This document shows positions 55,390-64,000 of a DNA stretch of 64,000 bases, in pieces. The notes below the pieces were generated by a model. That model searched no databases, had not been told where the DNA came from, and was given only the letters and a program-made list of their open reading frames with translations. Source of the DNA: Periplaneta americana (lineage: Eukaryota > Arthropoda > Insecta > Blattodea > Blattidae). The first letter of the stretch is position 1. Every line of letters starts with the position of its first letter. Location: the NCBI RefSeq assembly GCF_040183065.1, contig NC_091117.1, positions 97,924,001 through 97,988,000 on the forward strand, in the 5' to 3' direction. A program made the translations under genes and the position numbers.

Positions 55390-57374
55390 CATTTTTCAAA
55401 ATGATGAATGTGTTTATTTTTGCAATAAGTTTTCCCCAATAACTGGGAAAATATTGATACCACATACAGTGATCTGGGTAATAAATCATATCTCTTAGAT
55501 TTATAAAGCAAAAATTCTGATAATGTTAAACTGGAAATATTGGCTTATACTTGACCCAATTGGACTTACATCATTGTTACATTTAAAATATTCAAATTTA
55601 TTACTATAAAGCACTTTCAATAAAAACAACATACCATCTGTTTGTCATCCGAGTATGTTCGTTCATATAGTAGCTGCATCTCACTTATTAGATTTACTAA
55701 AGTATAATTTACTATTTTGAAATCTTGAATTTGCCTTTTTTTCAGTAGAAGAATGTTTATACACACACTCATTTGACTTGGGTTGCCAGATTTTAAAAAT
55801 ATCAAAGATGGATTTTACTGCAGTTGACTTACAAGTGACTTCTTAATAATAAATGAATACTAATACAATGTAGCCTATATATGTATAGGATAATTAAATA
55901 ATTATTTCTTCAACATTTTAATGAATATTTATCATTACACTTTTTATATGTGTCGTTTAGTTTGACAGTTTTGTAAAAAAAAGAATACATTTTTGTTAAT
56001 TAACATTTACATTAACTTTAACTTATCAATATCAAAATGCAAACATAAAGTGGTAGGAGGGTATTCTCTTAAGTCTCCACACCCCTCAAGTTTAAACACG
56101 GTGCATCATGGTGCATTTGTTTCACGTGGTGCTCTTATTTCAATTCTGCTTAGGAATGGTAACATCTTAAAAAGCGGGACATTCTACATCCCATGAGCGG
56201 GACACTAAAATTTCCAGAAAATAGCACTGTCCTTGCCATAGTGGGGCATCTGCCAACCCTACAATATCAGTACAAGAAATATTGTAGATCAAAATATTGA
56301 AAATAATTAATATTTCCGGTAATTTTGTATCCTCTTGAATGTTCGTTAGAAATTACTGTTACACACACTGAGCTTCATAAGTAAGTCTATATTATGATAA
56401 AATGCAAATTATGAAATTATTTTAAGAATACTGAGAGTAAAAAGAAAAAAATATCGCAGATGGAAGTAGGATGTGAGGAAGTAGAAAATATATTTCCATT
56501 TTTAAATTTCTTATTAGCCTTATTCGAATGTGTAATCAAAAGTCTCTTGTAGGATTGCAGAAAGAGGAGTAGTAAAGTAATTAATTCAAAGTATTTGGCC
56601 CATTGTTATTCTTGTGCCCTGGGTATAATATGGGAAATTAGAATTGTTAAGAGATTTCAGAAATATATACTATACACAAATCACCAGTTGAGTGGTGGAA
56701 GAATGTGTATTTTTAAAACCGAACTAGAAAAGTGGGGCATGGTACTGCTAGTTTCTACCCTATTTGAAAACAACTCTCAAAGAATTAACAATAAAGATGA
56801 CTAAATTACATATATTCAAATTGACTGATGTTTTTAGTCAGAATGTTATACTATCAATGTCTGTCCTTGATCATTGCCATGCTTTCTTTCAAAGTGCTTA
56901 TTGTAAATCTTAGCATAAACTTCCACTAGCCTCACTAATGTCAATTACGACCTACAAGTGTTGGCTTGTGATTTGTGTACTGTACATAGTGTGTCCACTG
57001 GTAACGAAAGTAGCACTTAGATGATAGTGGATAACAAAATTACGCATATTATTCCACTTCACTTATTTAATCTTGGTGCCGCTGCTTGAGCTGCGGTCGT
57101 CAGTAGTTAGCGATTACATATGAGGGGGTCAAAAGCAAGGGAATATAAGTGCACTTTAGTTACTTTTGAGAAATTATTGAAAATGTTTAATCTTTCGTAA
57201 ATTCGGTGAAGTTTTAATTTTAAATTTTAATGTGTGATGTCTTTAAAAGATAATATAGCCCTTTGCCAATAAAAGTTTATGCTTTAGCTTTCCCTGGATG
57301 CATTTAAATCATTTTTTTTTTAACATCACTTGTACTCCTTTGCTTCTGATCCCCACATATACAAGTCTAATATA
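55390..57374. other. Spacer; possible eroded element at about 55780-56260
   Basis: GGGTTGCCAGATTTTAAAAA at 55780 and GGGGCATCTGCCAACCCT at 56243 are roughly inverted and hAT-like, but no target duplication is visible. The rest shows no gene; frames at 55993-56196 and 56595-56804 lack motifs. Confidence 0.35.
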
Positions 57375-57794
57375 GTCTAGAACAGTGGTTCTGAAACTTT
57401 TTTTATTGCTGATCCCTTTCGGCTTGAAAAAAGATTCACGGATTCTCATATTAAATTAAATTGAGTTAATCGCTAGATTAAAATAGATATAAATTTAATA
57501 TGTCTCCATTTATAATCTGTATGTTTTAACATCGACAATATGTCCACAACTACATTAATTACCATGTATAACCATGAGTTCATAAACATGCAGTAGTATT
57601 TATAAACTGCGTGTATTTTTTTCTGTATTTACATGCATAATTATAAAAAAAATACCTTCAAATTGCTAATGTGAAGAATGGTGTTCTTTCCTCGCCTCAC
57701 AACTCACCCGGTATGATACCTCATTGTCGGTTTTCGCACTTTTCACCAATGTATTCTGACATTGTTTTAACCTTTCAAGTTAACGTTGAAAAAA

Positions 57795-58075
57795 ATGTAT
57801 GTTCTTGTTCTTACATTCGGGGTGGTTTGTTTCCAAATGTCTATGGAGTTTCGCAGGCAATAAACTGTTACTTAGCACACAAAGGGCGTCCAGAACAATT
57901 TTATTGCCTGTCCACATAAATTCAAGATCCAATCATATTTTCGTTTTTTGGTTGATTCACCTGTTTTTAAATCAGCAGCACTGGGGTGTGATAACATGAC
58001 AAGGTAATCGACTGGTTTCTGAATTTGTAGAACTGTCATTTCTATTGTCTTTATTAACCACCGATCCACAGAGAC
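57795..58075 (-). pseudogene. N-terminal BED zinc-finger remnant of a ZBED5-like hAT transposase
   Basis: The minus strand gives KKRKYDWILNL, then after a frameshift LDALCVLSNSLLPAKLHRHL and ETNHPECKNKNIHFF. This matches the KKRKYD start and the C--C...H-x4-H BED finger of hAT proteins of the GTF2I-repeat/ZBED5 kind. The rest of the gene is lost. Confidence 0.75.
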
Positions 58076-58574
58076 AACACTGTATAATATGAAAATTAAA
58101 GTTATTCATAATATTAAATTAATATTATGTTCGGAATCAAACACATGTGGTTATTTACACGCAGTTTAACATGAACACCTCACACTGAATGAATAAAAAC
58201 GGACTTCACAATAAAAGTAGCAGAAGCAGAACGCATGCACAATGGACGAAATTCGTTTCTTTTTAAAATTACGTGTCAAAATTTGTTGCTGACTAGATAA
58301 CATTGTCTGTCAAATTTATTTGACAATTAAGACATAAGTCTTTGAGCACATTTACAAAAATTTATTCTTACACTGTTGATCCAGAGAGAAAAAACTGAAA
58401 CATTCACACACACACACCAAGCAGATAAGAACTAACTAATAACTCGCCACCCTCGCCAATCAGACAAAAATTTTCAATAGAATTGACTACCTTAATTGAA
58501 AAAAGAAAGTTGCACTTTTTATGCACCTCTAAGGCCAGCTTACGCAAGGGTAAGATCTGATCGTCTACCTTTGC

Positions 58575-58724
58575 CGATATAATAATAATAATAATTATTA
58601 TTCTTTATTTATACTGGCAGAGTTAAGGCCATAGGGCCTTCTCTTACACTCTACCAGGTCACAAAGTATACAAGCAGTTAAAATTTAACAAAAAGTTAAA
58701 GAACAGAATACTAACATATTACAA

Positions 58725-58791
<67 letters not shown>

Positions 58792-59335
58792 GCATAATAA
58801 AATTGACACTAAATAACATGAAAATAATATATAATAGAAAAAAGAAAGTAAAATACATTGGGAGATAGTAAAAGTAACTAATTTAGTACAAATGGTTAAT
58901 ATGGAAAATGTAAGGTAGAATATAACAAAATGGAATGTAATAAAATAATAATAAAAAAGAAAAGAAATACGAATATTAAATAAAATTCACAATAAAAAGG
59001 CTATGATAATAAATTCATCGGCTGATAAAGAGAAAAAAAGGGGAAAGAAAGGAAAGAAATATATAGCCTACATTTTTACAAAACTATTGCAGAGAAAAGG
59101 GCTGTTAACTGAAAGGAATGTGAATTGAAAAAGTGCAATTTTAATTTATTTTTGAAACTAGACAATGTCCGACAGTCTCTGACATGTTGTGGTAAAGAGT
59201 TCCAGAGATGAGCTGCAGAGACCGTGAAAGATGAAGAGTAGAAGGATGTTCTGTGTTTAGGAATGGAGAGTGTGATATGGTGTTGTGAGCGAGTATCTAT
59301 TTCGTGATATGAGGACAAATATTGAAAACAAGAAG
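58575..59335 (-). mobile_element. LINE 3' end inserted in the hAT element
   Basis: The 80-codon frame (59076-59318) reads RTSFYSSSFTVSAAHLWNSL, PQHVRDCRTLSSFKNKLKLH, the C-terminal 'LWNSLP---R---S---FK--LK' motif of CR1/jockey-type LINE proteins. The 3' untranslated region contains AGAGTTAAGGCCATAGGGCC and ends in TAA/TTA repeats near 58580. Confidence 0.85.
58727..58791. repeat. (TAA)n microsatellite
   Basis: About 21 units within the LINE 3' untranslated region. Confidence 0.9.
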
Positions 59336-59813
59336 CTACGTTTCACAAAAACAGTCGTATACAGTGCTGTACAATCACTTGGATAAAAATGGTAGGCCTA
59401 GTATGATAAGTTATTTATTCTAAAATGCATATTGCCAACCGCTGCAGATCCCCTGATAAGTGTTGGCGGATCCCCGCGGATCACACTTTGGGAACCACTG
59501 GTCTAGAAGGTTTGGAGAGAAGTTGGCTATGCATCCGTTAAAATGAGGATCAGGTGATTAATGTCTTTTTCATTGTGTGTATTAGTAATTATTATTAAGT
59601 TGTAATAAAAAAGTAATAAAAGTTTTATTTTGCTGTTTCGGTAGACATGCGTGTATTTTAGAAGAAGAATAGAAAAAGCTCCTTATACTGTATCTTCCAT
59701 AACTAGCATATGTGTATATGCTTATCTTTATTGAATTCCATATTACACCAAATAGTAATATGCATCTGCTTATGTGTATATTTATGCTTATAGGTATGTG
59801 TGTGTGTGTGTGT

Positions 59814-59893
59814 CTTACAACCATTTATATATATATATATATATATATAAATGGTTTTTATATATATATATATATATATAAATGGTTGTAAGA
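59814..59893. repeat. TA-rich perfect palindrome
   Basis: CTTACAACCATTTATATA... mirrors ...TATATAAATGGTTGTAAG, with a second ATAAATGGTTTTTATAT at the centre. It abuts the 3' end of the LINE at 59885 and a (GT)n run at 59798-59812. Confidence 0.85.
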
Positions 59894-60235
59894 AACCTGC
59901 AGGTTCATAGGTCCATTGCCACCCTCACATAAGCCTGCCATTGGTCCCTATCCTGAGGAAGATTAATCCAGTCTCTAGCATCATATCCTACTTCCCTCAA
60001 ATCCATTTTAATATTATTATCCTCCCATCTATGTGTCTGCCTCCCAAAGGTCTCTTTCCCCTCAGGTCTTACAACTAACACTCTATGCATTTCTGGATTC
60101 ACCCATAAGTGCTACATTTGCCATGTCCATCTCAAACCTTTGGATTTAATGTTCCTAATTATGTTAGGTGAAAAAAAAAATGCGTGCAGTTCTGCATTGT
60201 GTAACTTTCTCCATTCTCCTGTAACTTTATCCCTC

Positions 60236-61302
60236 TTAAGCTTCGCTTTCTCCAATATCAGACTGAACTAGAACTTAAAACTGAGCTGATGTGTTAAGGT
60301 ATTCCAAGTTCAGTTTTCAGTTATGCTTTCCTAGAAAACTTAAAACTGATTTGTACAATTCATATTTGTGCTGATGACTGAATAGTGTTTGACAAGGATG
60401 CATGAAAATGAAGAAATTGAGCTAGACTTGGATACTTTGTCGTTCTTTTTGATGGACAAGATAATACAGATCATGAACGTCATTCTGAAGTACATCCTAT
60501 GTTTGCTAATTGTGGTTCAGAAGAAGCTTATGTAGTTATTGTTATTTTAAATTATAACACGCGTGAGATAGGGTTTGTTTGGTGGTATAGCAATAACATG
60601 ATACCTAAAAAGATAACAAGCAATAATAAAAATACTTTTCACTGATAGGGTTATGTTGACTTCAGTCAGCAGGCCTACAGTTATACCAGCCATTTGGTCG
60701 AGCTACCATATTGCACTTGTTCAAAAATCAACTCTTTGTCAGGGAGAGTCAACATAATTATTAAAATCAAGTTAATTTTGAAAATGTGAATCTTATTTAG
60801 CTGATCATTTTAATTTCTCACCAAGCTCCTTCCAATAACGTTTCTTCTTCATATTTCTATATTCTTTGTCTTCAACATCATATAAAAGTTTGTTTTGGCA
60901 TACAAAATCGATTATTCTTTCTTATTCAGTACACGAAAATGTTCGTTTTCCACTCATATTGTTGAAAAAAAAAAACTTCTGTAAAAACTATTATGTCTTA
61001 TAACCTTACCACATGGGAACAATCACACTGAAATTGAGAACTGAACAGAAAAAAAAACTACTGCCTTGGTAATTTTTCTCGCCTAGATTTCTGATGGAAA
61101 ACTTATAATTCTAGTGACAAACTGAAAAAGTATAGATTCAGGTATAAGTTACGTTCAGATTCCCTTAGTTCAGTTAAATTCTAGTCTAGAGGAAAGCACT
61201 GTCATAAGAAGTAATGGACTTGTTCATGACCACGTGCCCTCGACATAAAAATGTTCAGTCCAATTAAGTTCTACATTCAGACTGGAGGAAAGCGAGGCTT
61301 TA
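60236..61302 (-). mobile_element. PIF/Harbinger-type element, 1061 bp, TTA duplication
   Basis: Element 60239-61299. Ends AGCTTCGCTTTCTCCAA and, from the right, AGCCTCGCTTTCCTCCA; inner parts share CAGACTGAA...TAGAACTTAA. TTA (60236-60238, 61300-61302) is the three-base target typical of Harbinger elements. LINE sequence resumes on both sides. Confidence 0.85.
60805..60957 (-). pseudogene. MADF-like DNA-binding ORF remnant of the Harbinger element
   Basis: MSGKRTFSCTE, one in-frame stop, then RIIDFVCQNKLLYDVEDKEY and KRYWKELGEKL. The 'I-FV--N--LYD---Y---...W-E-G--L' spacing is that of MADF/Myb-like domains encoded by Harbinger elements. No DDE transposase is present. Confidence 0.7.
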
Positions 61303-61447
61303 GCCCCAAATATTTTTTTAAAAACCTTATTCTCGTTCATGACCACGTGCCCTCGACATAAAAATGTTCAGTCCAATTAAGTTCTACATTCAGACTGGAG
61401 GAAAGCGAGGCTTTAGCCCCAAATATTTTTTTAAAAACCTTATTCTC
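61222..61447. repeat. Perfect 113-bp tandem duplication
   Basis: 61222-61334 and 61335-61447 are identical base for base. The unit spans the right end of the Harbinger element, its TTA and about 30 bp of LINE, so it arose after that insertion. Confidence 0.97.
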
Positions 61448-62455
61448 GAATGCTCTTAACCTCTATTCCTCTCTCAAAGTGAGAGTCCAAGTTTCACAAC
61501 CATACAGAACAACCATAAATGCTAACTTTCAGCTTTTTCGAGAGCAGATTGGATGACAAAAACTTTTCAACTGAATAATAACAGGCATTGCCCACATTTA
61601 TTCTGGATTTAATTTCTTCTCGAGTGTCATTTATATTTGAAGAGCATGGGGGAAAAACTTGTTAAGTTCAGAATTATGTATTTTCTGTTTCAGATGTCAT
61701 GTAATAGCTCACGTAGTGTAGATTTGTATAGTTTAACTGTACAGAATAACAACCTCATCAGTCCAAAGAAATTTGAAGAGTGATAACCCAAAGACAATAG
61801 AATACAATGTGTTTTACTTTTACCCTGCTCTCTTGTAAAAACAGTAAAACGTGGTTTATCAGGTTTTTCTCCTGTACTCTTCATTTGTTACTGTTGCTCC
61901 AAGGTACTTGAATTGTTCCACCTTTTCAAAGAATAAGTTTGCAATTCTTATATTTCCATTTCGTACTATGTTCTGGCCACGAGACATAATCATATACTTT
62001 ATTTTTTCGGGGTTTACTTCCAAACCTACCTCCTTACTTGCTTCAAGTAAAATTCCCGTGTTTTCTTTAGTCGTTTGTTCACATCATCGACATAAACAAA
62101 CAGCTGTTGTAACCCCTTGAATTGCAAACCCTCTCTCTCTTTTCCTAATGACATATTCTAGAGCAAAATTAAAAAGTAAAGGTGATTAGTGCACAGTGAA
62201 TTGGAAAATTCGATAAGAATATTATATAAAACTTCTCTCTTAACCAAGTCATATGTATTTTTTAAATCTCTGAATAATTGATGTACTGTGCACTTATACT
62301 CCCATTTTTTTCTCCAATATCTGTCGAATACAAAAAATCTGCTCTGTAGTCGATCTATTACGTCTAAAACAACATTGAAGATCCCCAATTAATTTCATAT
62401 ACATAAGGAGTTAATCTTCTCAAAAGAGCATTGGACAAAATTTTGTATGATGTCA

Positions 62456-62689
62456 ATAAAAGTGATGTTCCTCAAAAGTTACTACAGTTAGTCTTTTCCC
62501 CCTTATGTACAGTATATACAGTGAACCTCTCTATCCTGGACACATATGGTTCAATAAAAAAAATGGAATGGAAATTACTGTGCATAATGTTAAGGAACTA
62601 CAGTATTCAAACACTTTGTCATTTAGTTAATCATTAATACATAAAGATTAATTTTTTGGTCCTACAGATCCGGTACTGTAGATTGAGCC
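62456..62689. other. Short spacer, nothing seen
   Basis: A 68-codon frame here has no motif. Confidence 0.5.
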
Positions 62690-62800
62690 TTGGTGTAATT
62701 CAGTGGTTAGAGAACCCAGTGTGTAGAACTGGGGACCCGGGTGATACCTGGTGCCTGAGCGAATTTTTCTCCATTAATAACCAATCGTCATTAATAGTTA
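62690..62800 (+). mobile_element. tRNA-derived SINE head
   Basis: TGGTGTAATTCAGTGGTTAGAG is A-box-like. GGGGACCCGGGTGATACCTGG sits where the B box should be, with the invariant TTC altered. A body with GAGCGAATTTTTCTCC follows. Confidence 0.6.
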
Positions 62801-62849
62801 TGGCGACTCTTTTTCTTTCCCCACTGCAATTTTGTTCTCATGCATTTAC

Positions 62850-63013
62850 AGTAGGCCTAATATTGAGGTTCTATTTATTGGTTCTAATATTGAAACACTT
62901 GATTTAGAAATTCCAAACTCTTCTGCAATTTTCCTACAAATAACACCATAACGCAAACGATTAACTTCTGTCTTCCTTTCAGTGGTTAATTCCACCAACT
63001 TACACTTACTCAT
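62850..63013 (-). pseudogene. N-terminal helix-turn-helix of a Tc1-like transposase
   Basis: From a minus-strand ATG at 63013: MSKCKLVELTTERKTEVN, CRKIAEEFGISKSSVS. The second part is a typical Tc1/pogo recognition helix. The frame ends after ILEPINRTSILGLL. A terminus-like GGTGTCCAAATACTTGTACA lies at 63500. Confidence 0.6.
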
Positions 63014-63545
63014 ATTGAGGCACTATACAAATTGCACAAACTGACTCTCACAGGTAAACACCTCAACAAAGAATGATTCTACACTGCAGGCCTACTAAAA
63101 TAATTTCGCATAATAAAGTTTACTGTTATGAAAAATAATGCCCCTTCACTCCATACTCAAATTTAACCACAGTACAGTTACAAAAAAGGACAAAGTGAGT
63201 AATTCCAGGAATGTAGAAAGAAGTTCACAGTTGCTCTACTGTACAAGGAAGACCCCCTATTATTCCACTCTGCTAGTGGTCCTTGTAAAACACAAGGGTT
63301 TAATGAAACTCAAATCTAAACAGGTAGCAGAAATACATAATAGATCAAGAGAATTGTCGAAGATAGAACTATAAGGAGTATCCAGCTTCCAGGATTGGCA
63401 GGTATTCAAATAGAGGATATATTGGACATGCAAAAACATAGAAATTTGTCTTGTTCCAAGAAAATATGTCGAATATAATGAAGTATCTAACATACAGAGG
63501 TGTCCAAATACTTGTACAGCGGTTTCACTCTATATGTACAGAATA
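63014..63545. other. Flank of the Tc1-like remnant, no gene seen
   Basis: The plus-strand frame 63138-63374 (KSKQVAEIHNRSRELSKIEL) is helical but not recognised. Confidence 0.4.
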
Positions 63546-64000
63546 TACAGAGTCCGCCAAAAAAATTTATACACTCTTTAAGGAAGGAAAGCTATTCATT
63601 ATGTGCTTGTTTTAAATTTAAATACTGATCACACATGTAGTACTGTCTTCAGTTAAGCACGTGGTTACTTTAGATGTTCAAAATGTTCGCTGTTGGCAGC
63701 CAGACACACAACACAGTTGCAGCTACATCGGTCATTGTTTCAATTGAGATTGCTGCACATGCCGCTGTAATCTTCTGGCGAAGGTCCTCCAGTGTGCGTG
63801 GCTTACGTCGATAGACTTGATCTTTCGCAGTTCCCCACAAGTAAAAATCCATAGGGGTTAGATCTGGCGATCGTGGGGGGAACTCAATGGGTTCTCTTCG
63901 TCTAATTCAATGTCCCTGCAGATTGTCATCCAGGAAAGCTTTTATGGCTAGGTGGTAGTGCCCTGTCCTGTTGGTAGAAGACATCATCAGCTTCATAAAG
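63546..64000 (-). mobile_element. Tc1/mariner-type element, right part outside the window
   Basis: The left border is TA at 63546-63547, then CAGAGTCCGCCAAAAAAATT. The minus strand encodes the transposase C-terminus: FYQQDRALPP (QDGAPP box mutated), EFPPRSPDLTPMDFYLWGTA (third catalytic Asp), YRRKPRTLEDLRQKITAACA, ending at 63670. Frame breaks lie near 63855-63900. The N-terminal half lies beyond 64000. Confidence 0.82.

Larger units (their letters stand above)
57375..59508 (-). mobile_element. hAT element, 2118 bp, perfect 8-bp duplication, with LINE inside
   Basis: Element 57383-59500 lies between exact GTCTAGAA copies (57375-57382, 59501-59508). The left end is CAGTGGTTCTGAAACTTT; the right end from the other strand is CAGTGGTTCCCAAAGTGTG. 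The end type is shared with 45856-47252. Confidence 0.94.
59885..62455 (-). pseudogene. RTE-like LINE, RT to 3' end, interrupted by a Harbinger element
   Basis: Reading right to left: SYKILSNALLRRLTPYVYEI (62455-62400), WEYKCTVHQLF and KREVLYNILIEF (block A region; the catalytic Asp context is mutated), ALEYVIRK, ENTGILLEASKEVGLEVNPE (block D), FKYLGATVTN (61870), INDTREEIKSRINVGNACYY (61630), then past the Harbinger element EKVTQCRTAR and the C-terminus VLVVRPEGKETFGRQT, KMDLREVGYDARDWINLPQD. The catalytic FADD stretch is deleted. An unexplained 230-bp segment lies at about 61640-61870. Same family as 47830-49790. Confidence 0.88.

Noticed and set aside
55040-55489. Minus-strand 149-codon hydrophobic Cys-rich ORF
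   Set aside because: It is antisense to the GIY-YIG domain and arises from the A/C-rich coding strand.
61222-61447. Satellite array or CRISPR-like repeat
   Set aside because: Only two copies, directly abutting without spacers, and explained by duplication across a transposon border.

Overview
This is eukaryotic DNA, almost certainly from a blattodean insect. Introns, AT-rich spacers, tRNA-derived SINEs and LINE tails match the repeat style of cockroach genomes, and Periplaneta americana is my best guess. That guess is inference from remembered repeat families, not a database result.

Only one host gene is visible. The first coding exon of a Cdk12/Cdk13-type kinase gene (4640-6567, + strand) encodes the long Ser/Arg-rich N-terminal arm and ends at a perfect GTAAGT donor. 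A candidate 5' UTR exon lies just upstream (about 4018-4176). I found no kinase-domain exon downstream, so the remaining 57 kb may be one very large Cdk12 intron, or intron plus intergenic DNA.

Nearly everything else recognisable is transposable-element (TE) debris, and many copies can be delimited to the base by terminal inverted repeats (TIRs) and target-site duplications (TSDs). 1-3.2 kb: a decayed TE-type gene and an antisense LINE split by a transposase fragment. 7-12 kb: a foldback palindrome, a SINE, a 733-bp mariner relic and a complete hAT relic with an internal SINE. 12-24 kb: a reverse-transcriptase tail, two SINEs with TSDs, a hAT MITE (miniature inverted-repeat transposable element), three pogo/Tigger-type elements, a second foldback palindrome and LINE pieces. 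26-32 kb: a three-level nest in which a LINE sits in a hAT element that sits in a SINE, each level with its own TSD. 33-41 kb: a full-length dead mariner, a Tc1-like element with another inserted in it, a LINE tail and a Tc4/Tc5-like DDE transposase relic. 43-52 kb: an unassigned TIR element, a hAT relic, a LINE interrupted by a tRNA-containing hairpin element and by a Tigger element, and a further hAT relic. 54-55 kb: a Penelope-like GIY-YIG remnant with inverted ends. 57-64 kb: a hAT element holding a LINE, a LINE holding a Harbinger element with a MADF relic and a 113-bp tandem duplication, and a Tc1/mariner copy running off the end.

No TE open reading frame (ORF) looks fully intact. The best preserved is the reverse transcriptase at 29.8-31.3 kb. 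LINE copies are mostly antisense to Cdk12, as expected inside a long intron. I saw no CRISPR, operon, rRNA gene or convincing functional tRNA gene. The most unusual content is the nested insertions and foldback elements rather than a new enzymatic system.
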